A stretch of 64,000 nt of DNA from Nostoc sp. NMS9 (GTDB taxonomy: Bacteria; Cyanobacteriota; Cyanobacteriia; Cyanobacteriales; Nostocaceae), in assembly GCF_017114995.1 (NCBI RefSeq), contig NZ_JABXKL010000058.1:81575-145574 (forward strand), given 5' to 3'. The notes beneath the pieces were generated by a model, which made no database searches, was not told the origin of the DNA, and was given only the letters and a program-made list of their open reading frames with translations. The position numbers and the translations under genes are program-made. This document shows, one piece after another, positions 57,217 to 64,000 of this stretch; the first letter of the stretch is position 1, and every line of letters begins with the position of its first letter.

Positions 57217-57428
57217 CTTTAGTAATTTAGATTTTGTTGAGGTTATAGATTTCAACCAGACATCATCCAGATAATCATCTTACATTACTATAGCCAGAAA
57301 TTTTAACTGAGCTTATCCACTACCGATCAAAAAATATAGCTCTTGAAGCTAGTCTATAAATTGAATTTAGTCATGGCTCAGGCAGGAATGCTTGAGCCTT
57401 TTTGCTGCTAAACTTGCTTTAGAAAAAG

Positions 57429-58796
57429 TTAGGCGATCGCCGCTTCACGAGTAGCAACTTTGCTAAACTGATTTACTGGACGAGGTAAACCGAGATTCTC
57501 GCGCAGAGTTCGTGCTTCATACTCTGTACGGAACAGACCGCGACGTTGCAATTCAGGAATTACCAAGTCTACAAACTCATCCAATCCTCCGGGCAACCAG
57601 GGCGGCATGATATTAAAGCCATCTGCCCCGCCATTGACAAACCAATCTTCTAGCTGATCGGCAATTTGTTCTGGTGTGCCCAGAATCTGACGATGCCCAC
57701 GCGCTCCAGCTATCCATAAATACAGTTGTCGAATCGTTAAATTCTCTCTCTTAGCTAGGTCAGTCAAAAGTTGCTGACGGCTTTTACCCCCGTTAGTCTC
57801 TGGTAGCTCCGGCAACGATCCGTCCAATGGATAGCCGGATAGGTCAAATCCACCGATCATTGAGCCAAGCAAATTTAAGCCGACTACCGGATCTATCAAC
57901 TCCTGAATTCGATCAAATTTGTCCTTAGCTTCTTGCTCAGTTTTGCCAATGACTGGGAATACACCTGGCATGATTTTGAGATGGTCAGGTGAGCGCCCGT
58001 ATTGAGCCAGTCTCCCCTTCACATCTGCATAGAATGCCTGAGCTTCTGCCAAGGTCTGCTGGGCAGTGAAAATTACCTCCGCCGTTTGTGCAGCAAGATC
58101 CTTACCGTCCTCGGAAGATCCAGCTTGAATGATCACCGGATAACCCTGGATGGGACGCGCCACATTTAGGGGGCCGCGTACTGAAAAATGTTCGCCTTTG
58201 TGGTTGGGAACATGCAGTTTATTTGGATCGAAGTAAATACCCGATTCCTTGTCATGTAAGAAGGCATCGTCCTCCCAACTATCCCAAAGCTTGGTGACGA
58301 CATCCACAAACTCTTTGGCACGCTGATAACGTAGGGTATGCTCCATGTGCTTTTCCCGATTGAAGTTTAGCGCTTCAGCTTCAGTAGCAGAAGTCACGAG
58401 ATTCCAACCGGCACGACCGCCGCTGAGATAATCCAGTGATGCAAACTTACGGGCGAGGTGATAAGGCTCGTTGTATGTAGTCGATACTGTCGCTGTCAAA
58501 CCAATGTTTTCCGTTACTACAGACAGAGCTGACAACAGGGTGAGAGGTTCAAAGTGGACGAGTTTGCCATTCCGGCTCAAAAGGTCGGCGCTTTGATTGC
58601 GGTCGCGCACAGCCACACCGTCTGCAAAGAATATCATGTCAAATTTGCCGCGTTCTGCCGTCTGTGCCAGCCTTTTATGATGCTGAAAGTTCAAACCAGC
58701 ATTAGCCTGTGCTTCGGGGTGTCGCCATGATGCTACATGATGGCCAGTGCTGGACAAGAATGCACCTAGTCTAAGTTGAGGTTTTTTCGTACTCAT
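57429..58796 (-). CDS. flavin-dependent monooxygenase of the NtaA/SnaA/DszA family
   Basis: 455 residues from the ATG at 58796; the 37-residue upstream extension is not family sequence. It is an FMNH2-dependent LLM-class enzyme: LRLGAFLSSTGHHVASWRHP, FDMIFFADGVAVRDRNQ, GRAGWNLVTSATEAEALNF, PVIIQAGSSEDGKDLAAQ and DGFNIMPPWLPGGLDEFVD. Such enzymes split C-N or C-S bonds of organic compounds. The neighbouring ssuD and ssuA suggest a sulfur-compound substrate. It needs a flavin reductase, which is not in the window. Confidence 0.87.
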   Translation of the reverse strand: MSTKKPQLRLGAFLSSTGHHVASWRHPEAQANAGLNFQHHKRLAQTAERGKFDMIFFADGVAVRDRNQSADLLSRNGKLVHFEPLTLLSALSVVTENIGLTATVSTTYNEPYHLARKFASLDYLSGGRAGWNLVTSATEAEALNFNREKHMEHTLRYQRAKEFVDVVTKLWDSWEDDAFLHDKESGIYFDPNKLHVPNHKGEHFSVRGPLNVARPIQGYPVIIQAGSSEDGKDLAAQTAEVIFTAQQTLAEAQAFYADVKGRLAQYGRSPDHLKIMPGVFPVIGKTEQEAKDKFDRIQELIDPVVGLNLLGSMIGGFDLSGYPLDGSLPELPETNGGKSRQQLLTDLAKRENLTIRQLYLWIAGARGHRQILGTPEQIADQLEDWFVNGGADGFNIMPPWLPGGLDEFVDLVIPELQRRGLFRTEYEARTLRENLGLPRPVNQFSKVATREAAIA

Positions 58797-58964
58797 GCTT
58801 TTTTCTGTTTGGTAAGAATTGGATGCGCGTAAAATCGTAGTGTTTTTAAACGCATAGGCACGCAAAGTAAGCGCAGAGGAACGCAGAGTTTTGCAGAATT
58901 TATGCAATGTTGTACTAAGGTGTCATGAGTTAAATACACGCTAGTTTTTTGGATTTTGAATTGC

Positions 58965-60101
58965 TTACACAGGTTGCGGTTTGAGTAAATCTGTTTTGGT
59001 AACAAATTCACTAAATGTACTTGCAACCTGCTGCGGTAATGCGATCGCTGGAGTTTGTAATGGCAACCTGGGAAATAATAATTCTGCGACTCTATAGGCT
59101 TCTTCTAGATGGGGATAACCTGAAAAAACGAAGGTATCAATTCCTAAATCGGCATATTCCAGCATCCGCGTTGCAACTGTGTCTGGATCTCCAACTAAGG
59201 CAGTCCCAGCACCTCCACGCACTAAGCCAACACCTGCCCATAAGTTGGGGCTAATTTCTAAGTTTTTGCGATTACCTTTATGCAGTTGGGCCATGCGGCG
59301 TTGTCCTTCTGATTCCGAATCAGCAAACCGCCGATGTGCAGCTGCTATGGTTTCATCATCCACATACTGAATCAGTTCATTAGCTGCATCCCAAGCTTTT
59401 TGTGTAGTTTCGCGGACTATGACATGCATCCGAATCCCAAAGCGGACTGTTCTACCTTGTTCTGCTGCTAATCGGCGTACTTTTGTAATCTTTTGAGCAA
59501 CTCGATCTGGTGGTTCACCCCAAGTTAAATACACATCAATGTGTTTGGCAGCAACTTGGAGAGCAGCATCTGAAGAACCACCAAAATATAAGGTGGGATA
59601 AGGCTTTTGTATGGGAGGAAATTGGAGTTTTGCGCCTTGAACTTGCAAGTGGCGACCACTATAGCTTACTTCTTCACCTTGCATGAGCGATCGCCAAATT
59701 GTCAAAAACTCATCTGTGAGTTCATAACGCTGATCGTGATCTAAGAAAATCCCATCTTTTGCAAGTTCTTTTGTGTCGCCACCAGTGACAACATTCAGAA
59801 TAATTCGACCATTAGAAATCTGGTCAAAAGTAGCAGCCATTCTAACTGCTAAAGAAGGCGACATAATTGCCGGACGAAAGGCTACAAGAAACCGTAAGCG
59901 TTCTGTAACTGAAATTAACGAAGTAGCTACAATCCAAGTATCTTGTTTTTGTCCAGTACCAATCAACATCCCGCCATAGCCCAATTTATCAACAGCTTGG
60001 GCGATTTGCTGCATATAGGGATAAGTGGCTGGTCGCCTGCCGATTGTAGTACCTAAATAACGCTCATCTCCCTGTGTCGGCAAATACCAAAAAACTTCCA
60101 T
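58965..60101 (-). CDS. ssuD: FMNH2-dependent alkanesulfonate monooxygenase
   Basis: 378 residues, the length of E. coli SsuD. It releases sulfite from alkanesulfonates for sulfur supply. Family stretches are [71 protein letters not shown] and [19 protein letters not shown]. It is 17 bp downstream of ssuA and 168 bp upstream of the second monooxygenase, all on one strand. Confidence 0.95.
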   Translation of the reverse strand: MEVFWYLPTQGDERYLGTTIGRRPATYPYMQQIAQAVDKLGYGGMLIGTGQKQDTWIVATSLISVTERLRFLVAFRPAIMSPSLAVRMAATFDQISNGRIILNVVTGGDTKELAKDGIFLDHDQRYELTDEFLTIWRSLMQGEEVSYSGRHLQVQGAKLQFPPIQKPYPTLYFGGSSDAALQVAAKHIDVYLTWGEPPDRVAQKITKVRRLAAEQGRTVRFGIRMHVIVRETTQKAWDAANELIQYVDDETIAAAHRRFADSESEGQRRMAQLHKGNRKNLEISPNLWAGVGLVRGGAGTALVGDPDTVATRMLEYADLGIDTFVFSGYPHLEEAYRVAELLFPRLPLQTPAIALPQQVASTFSEFVTKTDLLKPQPV

Positions 60102-60118
60102 TTTCCTATCTCCTGGCG

Positions 60119-61165
60119 CTATTTCTGGCTAATGGTTTCCGGTGTGATGGCTGCATATTGTTCGCTAGTCAGCATCGCTTCTTTAATATTAATTGGCTTA
60201 GGTATCACTTTTTCTTTGGCAAACAAATCTGCAATCTTCTGTTGCTTTTCCATTATTTCAGGTGTGATTGGTCTTAACCCGTAAGTTCGCCTTCCAACCA
60301 TTGTTGTTAAAATATCTTCATCAATTTTGAGGTGAGGAATAGTCAGTTTTACAACTTCCGATCGGTTTTTCTCACTCCATTGACCTGTGTTATCTATCTC
60401 CTCAAGAACTAATCGCACTAATTTCGGATTTTCTGTGGTAAATTTTCGCGCAGCCATGTAATATCCGCCCTGAGTAGAAATGCCGCTAGCATCTCGCAAA
60501 ACACGAGCATTGGCCTTTTTTTGGGCCACGGCTAAATAAGGGTCCCAAGTTACCCAAGCATCTATTTTGCCTTGAATAAAAGCATCACGGGCTTCTGAAG
60601 GAGGGAGGCTAATAGCTTGAATATCACTATATTTCAAACCAGCCTCTTCCAAAGCTTTTATTAATAAGTAATGGGAAGCAGAACCCTTTTGAAAAACTAC
60701 TTTTTTACCTTTGAGATCAGCTAAAGTCCGAATCGGTGAATTATTTTGGACGATAATTCCGCTTCCTTTACCAGTACTGGGTTTATTACTAGCAACATAA
60801 ACTAAAGATGTACCAGCTGCTTGGGCAAATATGGGGGGAGTCTCGCCTACAGAGCCAATATCAACCCTACCCACATTCATCGCTTCCATCAGTTGTGGCC
60901 CGGCGGCAAATTGCGCCCATTCCACGGAAACACCTAAAGGCTTGAGACGTTTTTCGATCAATCCTTTAAGTCTGACAATATCCCCAGAACTTTGATATCC
61001 CATGCGGACAACTTTAGTTTTCAAACCAGTGGTTTGATTTTCTGAATTTGGGGTTTGGACTGAGCAACTGATTAAGGTTGTTGAGATTGTTAATAATCCA
61101 GGTAAAAGGAATAGTGAAAAACGTTGGAAAATCTTAACTCGTGGCTGTTTGAAGGTGGGAATCAT
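60119..61165 (-). CDS. ssuA: sulfonate ABC transporter substrate-binding lipoprotein
   Basis: 348 residues. The signal sequence [20 protein letters not shown] ends at a lipobox (LISC). The mature part has the SsuA/NMT1 fold: [57 protein letters not shown] and [17 protein letters not shown]. It delivers aliphatic sulfonates to a permease. No ssuB/ssuC gene lies in the window, so it depends on components encoded elsewhere. Confidence 0.92.
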   Translation of the reverse strand: MIPTFKQPRVKIFQRFSLFLLPGLLTISTTLISCSVQTPNSENQTTGLKTKVVRMGYQSSGDIVRLKGLIEKRLKPLGVSVEWAQFAAGPQLMEAMNVGRVDIGSVGETPPIFAQAAGTSLVYVASNKPSTGKGSGIIVQNNSPIRTLADLKGKKVVFQKGSASHYLLIKALEEAGLKYSDIQAISLPPSEARDAFIQGKIDAWVTWDPYLAVAQKKANARVLRDASGISTQGGYYMAARKFTTENPKLVRLVLEEIDNTGQWSEKNRSEVVKLTIPHLKIDEDILTTMVGRRTYGLRPITPEIMEKQQKIADLFAKEKVIPKPINIKEAMLTSEQYAAITPETISQK

Positions 61166-61234
61166 GGACGTGATATTTTGTTTTTTATTTGCTTTTGACT
61201 TATTTGGTGGCTAATATTTGCCTATGTTCAGTCG

Positions 61235-61260
61235 TAGAGGCGCACAGATGTGCGCCTCTA
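61235..61260. repeat. 12-bp-arm palindrome upstream of ssuA
   Basis: TAGAGGCGCACA and TGTGCGCCTCTA form a perfect hairpin with a two-base loop. Similar GTAG...CTAC palindromes occupy the centres of the MITE-like elements at 687-794 and 47781-47870. It could also help to end transcription between the dienelactone hydrolase and ssuA. Confidence 0.7.
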
Positions 61261-61287
61261 GTGTTGTATTGCTTCTAATTTAAAGAT

Positions 61288-62043
61288 TTAGACTTTTTGA
61301 AGCTGAAGGTTCTTTTGGAACAGTTCTTGAACATTTTTCCAAGCATCGGCAGCAGCTTCGGCATTGTAGCTGGCGCGATGATTGCAGAAAAAGCCATGTC
61401 CTGCACCGGGATAACGGAAGATAGCATGAGTAATCTGATTTTTCTTCAATTCAGCCTCAATCTGTTCTGTATGTTCTAAGGGGATTCCCTGATCATCAAG
61501 ACCAAAGAAGGCATAAATGGGGCCTTTAATCTCTGAAGTGCGGGTGATGGTTGGTTCTCCACCGCCGGGAGTTGAGTTGGGAATACCGCCACCATAGAAG
61601 GAAGCTGTAACTTTAATATCTGGTAAGGTGGCAGCTAGATAAACGACATGACCACCAAAGCAGAAACCAATAGAGCCGATCGCATCTCCTTGCACATTTG
61701 GTAAGGTTCTTAAATAAGCGATCGCAGCCTTAATATCACTCAATATTTCATCTGCTGTAGTCTGCTCCTTATACCCTCTCCCTTGCTGGATATCTTCAGG
61801 GGTGTATCCACCTTCGTAACCTGGGGCGGTGCGTTGAAATAAAGTCGGTGCGATCGCCACATACCCTTCTTTGGCAAATTTCTCAGCAACTTCCCGAATG
61901 TGAATATTAACCCCAAAAATTTCCTGAATCACGATCACCGCTGGGAAGGTTCCCTTTTGTGCTGGTTCAGCTAAGTAAGCATCAATTTGCAAATCTCCGT
62001 TAGGGACTTTAACTTGAGCAGTGCGAATTTCTGTGTTTGTCAT
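61288..62043 (-). CDS. dienelactone hydrolase family protein
   Basis: 251 residues, alpha/beta hydrolase. The nucleophile is Cys128 in GSIGFCFGGHVVYL (Cys in place of Ser is the family trait), the acid is likely Asp in FGLDDQGIPLEHT and the base His is in YPGAGHGFFCNHRASYN. The N-terminal VIVIQEIFGVNIHIREVAEK is also typical. In cyanobacteria this family has no fixed role; hydrolysis of lactones or esters is expected. Confidence 0.9.
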   Translation of the reverse strand: MTNTEIRTAQVKVPNGDLQIDAYLAEPAQKGTFPAVIVIQEIFGVNIHIREVAEKFAKEGYVAIAPTLFQRTAPGYEGGYTPEDIQQGRGYKEQTTADEILSDIKAAIAYLRTLPNVQGDAIGSIGFCFGGHVVYLAATLPDIKVTASFYGGGIPNSTPGGGEPTITRTSEIKGPIYAFFGLDDQGIPLEHTEQIEAELKKNQITHAIFRYPGAGHGFFCNHRASYNAEAAADAWKNVQELFQKNLQLQKV

Positions 62044-62193
62044 CTTAGGATTAGCCTGTAATTGCTTTCAGGACGCGATATTTTATGGTAATTTTTGTGC
62101 AATACTACTTAAAATATATCGATTTATCGTAGTTTCAAGAGTAGTATTTCACAAACAATGTGCAAAGGCAAGTCTTTCGATTTAGAGATGTAG

Positions 62194-62607
62194 ATGAATA
62201 TAAGACCATACCAACAATCTGATGCTGAATTAGTCAGTGCTTTGTGGGATGAGGTGTTTCCTAATAATCCGTCGCACAGCAGCCCAAAATTGGTAATCAG
62301 TCAGAAGCTTGCTGTACAGCCAGAGTTATTTTTCGTTACTGAGATTAACTCTGTAATTGTGGGCACTATCATGGCAGGATATGACGGGCATCGCGGTTGG
62401 CTATACACAGTTGCAGTCAGTCCTCAGTATCAACGGCAAGGTATTGGTAGCAAGCTAGTGCAGCACGCAGAGAAGGTATTAATAGCGATGGGATGCCTCA
62501 AAATCAATCTCCAAGTTCGTGTCTCCAACGCAGAAGTAGTTGAGTTTTATAGAAAACTTGGCTATCTCATTGAAGAACGCATCAGTATGGGAAAACTTGT
62601 CGCATAG
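62194..62607 (+). CDS. GNAT-family acetyltransferase (YpeA-like)
   Basis: 137 residues, a compact GNAT domain. The start MNIRPYQQSDAELVSALWDE, acetyl-CoA motif YTVAVSPQYQRQGIGSKLVQ and NAEVVEFYRKLGYLIEERIS fit the YpeA subgroup. The acceptor is unknown. It is 103 bp upstream of the VOC gene on the same strand. Confidence 0.87.
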   Translation: MNIRPYQQSDAELVSALWDEVFPNNPSHSSPKLVISQKLAVQPELFFVTEINSVIVGTIMAGYDGHRGWLYTVAVSPQYQRQGIGSKLVQHAEKVLIAMGCLKINLQVRVSNAEVVEFYRKLGYLIEERISMGKLVA

Positions 62608-62710
62608 ATGTTTGGTGAGTTGGAACAGAAAAACTTTAGAAATACGCCAGTATTACGGCAAAAGGTGATTGTAGCGTTACCAAATTTAACTCAAATTAGG
62701 AGAAAAATTT

Positions 62711-63121
62711 ATGAAGCTTAATGCAGTTCATCATATTCAAGTAACCTATCCTTTTGAAGTGGAGGAAGTAATGCTATCTTTCTACAGCGAAGTTTTGGGA
62801 CTGACTGAAATTGCCAGACCTGATGTCATCAAAAATGATTCAGGAGCGTGGTACAAGTTGGGAGACATTGAACTGCACGTTAGTAGAGAGAAAAACGCCA
62901 ATAACCAAGCATCTAGACGGCATTTTTGTTTCCAAGTCGATAACTTGAACGCCTTTGAAGAACACCTAAAAGAGCATGGGATAGAAATTATTCCCGATCA
63001 ACGACCACTTCCAGGATGCGTGCGGTTTTTCCTTCGAGATCCCGGTGGGAATCGTATAGAAATTGCAGAGTTCGTTAAGAGTACTTTTGCACAGCGACAA
63101 ACAATCGATTTTGTAGCCTGA
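62711..63121 (+). CDS. VOC (glyoxalase/bleomycin resistance) superfamily protein
   Basis: 136 residues, two beta-alpha-beta-beta-beta modules. AVHHIQVTYPFEVEEVMLSF, YKLGDIELHVSREKN, HFCFQVDNLNAFEEHL and FFLRDPGGNRIEIAEF carry the usual His and Glu metal positions. The ATG at 62711 is preceded by AGGAGA. The substrate is unknown; such proteins may be isomerases, dioxygenases or resistance factors. Confidence 0.87.
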   Translation: MKLNAVHHIQVTYPFEVEEVMLSFYSEVLGLTEIARPDVIKNDSGAWYKLGDIELHVSREKNANNQASRRHFCFQVDNLNAFEEHLKEHGIEIIPDQRPLPGCVRFFLRDPGGNRIEIAEFVKSTFAQRQTIDFVA

Positions 63122-63298
63122 AACCCTTACTGTGGAAACAATCGACACCAATCAACGAAGTGATGCGGTTTTCAAGGTTTTGGCGAGTGGTGTCGATAAG
63201 TTCAACACATTTGGAAAAAGAGCATAACATTTTACCTGTGCTTATCAAGATTTTGTCAATCTGACTCCTGAATTCTGATTTCTGAATTCTTTGTCAAA

Positions 63299-63784
63299 TC
63301 AACAATTTTCTCCTGATGTTTCACACGCACCAATACTCACCCAGGTGCTAGAACCATCTTCCCAATGTTCTTTCTTCCATATAGGGGCATTGTGTTTGAG
63401 CGTATCAATAGCATATTGGCAAGCTTCAAACGCCTCACTCCGATGAGGAGAACCCACAGCTACTAAAACGCTGATTTCCCCAACTCGCAAACGTCCAACA
63501 CGATGATAAATCGCGACTCGATTCACATCAGACATAGATAAGCGAATATCAGCAGCAATTTGATAAAATATCCGCAACGCCATCGGTTCATAAGCTTGAT
63601 ACTCTAGAGCAATCACAGGTTTACCATCGGTTTGATTGCGAACCATACCACTCATCACAACCACAGCACCATTAGCTGGATCGTCAGATTTGGCGTAGAT
63701 TTCTTCCAGAGATAATGGTGCAAAGGTAATGGCAAAACTATCTTCGGCTCTTGGTTTAACAGCAGAGGTAAGTGTGGTTGTCAT
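63299..63784 (-). CDS. moaE: molybdopterin synthase catalytic subunit
   Basis: 161 residues. MoaE with MoaD converts cyclic pyranopterin monophosphate to molybdopterin. Seen are GAVVVMSGMVRNQTDGKPV, YEPMALRIFYQIAADIR, VAIYHRVGRLRVGEISVLVA and APIWKKEHWEDGSSTWVS with the catalytic Lys. No moaD is visible next to it. Confidence 0.94.
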   Translation of the reverse strand: MTTTLTSAVKPRAEDSFAITFAPLSLEEIYAKSDDPANGAVVVMSGMVRNQTDGKPVIALEYQAYEPMALRIFYQIAADIRLSMSDVNRVAIYHRVGRLRVGEISVLVAVGSPHRSEAFEACQYAIDTLKHNAPIWKKEHWEDGSSTWVSIGACETSGENC

Positions 63785-64000
63785 AACTGCGTTGATATTA
63801 TATGGGTTTTTTCTATTGTCTCTGAAGAAAGCATTACTAGTCTACGTTTAGTGGCTTTAGTTAATGCTTGTGGGCAAAAGAGGATTTTTGAAGTTGATAA
63901 ATTTTGTTGTCTATCAGGATAGCGTTCCAACCCAATCGTTACAAGATATAGGACTCCTATTTGATTTTTGAACAAAACTAGGAGAAAATACGCAGGAAAG

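Noticed and set aside
63781..63975. 64-codon minus-strand frame overlapping the moaE start
   Set aside because: It is not MoaD (no C-terminal GG, no ubiquitin-like pattern) and looks like leader sequence; not supported as a gene.

Overview
The window looks like a chromosomal segment of a filamentous, probably heterocyst-forming cyanobacterium of the Nostoc/Anabaena group. This rests on sulfolipid genes (sqdB, sqdX), plastid-type Ycf46 and Ycf35/DUF1257 proteins, a fused panC-cmk gene, a CyaB1-type adenylate cyclase, the omp85-lpxC-fabZ-lpxA-lpxB order, many GCGATCGC (HIP1) octamers, and intergenic short tandem repeats typical of these genomes. I found no tRNA, rRNA or CRISPR.

Layout. 1-5 kb: a decayed region with an NB-ARC gene whose P-loop part is deleted, its intact NB-ARC/TPR paralogue, a broken UPF0175/DUF3368 toxin-antitoxin pair, a MITE-like element and two 21-bp repeat arrays. 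5-10.7 kb: an FHA-flavoprotein and an FHA-zinc-ribbon protein, endonuclease V, and two cyanobacterial hypothetical proteins. 11-13.7 kb: a TonB-like protein with a long 48-bp repeat and a Tat-type aldo/keto reductase. 13.7-23 kb (minus strand): purC, omp85, lpxC, fabZ, lpxA, lpxB and an apparently orphan C5 DNA methyltransferase, together an outer-membrane and lipid A block. 23-29 kb: adenylate cyclase, sqdX, sqdB. 29-33.5 kb: a lipoprotein, an FHA membrane protein, an RHH/zinc-ribbon regulator, Ycf46 and Ycf35.

33.5-36.1 kb: a stand-alone SF2 helicase fused to a C-terminal HNH nuclease, a possible one-gene defence factor. 36-47 kb: an AbrB-family membrane protein, a third 21-bp array, DUF1838, GNAT, glutaminase, RlpA, PanC-Cmk, Fe-superoxide dismutase, and a visibly G+C-rich PurM-like gene that abuts a truncated RTX fragment. 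47-51 kb: gene-poor DNA with MITE-like elements and hairpins, and one double-glycine secreted-peptide gene. 51-54 kb: a PHP phosphoesterase and a deletion derivative of an IS1634-type element. 54-57 kb: a cobG-cobH-cobI run preceded by a cobalamin riboswitch and followed by an ArsR regulator. 57-61 kb: sulfonate use genes (a flavin monooxygenase, ssuD, ssuA). 61-64 kb: dienelactone hydrolase, GNAT, a VOC protein and moaE.

The items most worth following are the three 21-bp arrays sharing one core (two also share both flanks), the helicase-HNH protein, the P-loop-less NB-ARC paralogue, the double-glycine peptide, and the cobG riboswitch, which corrects the gene start.
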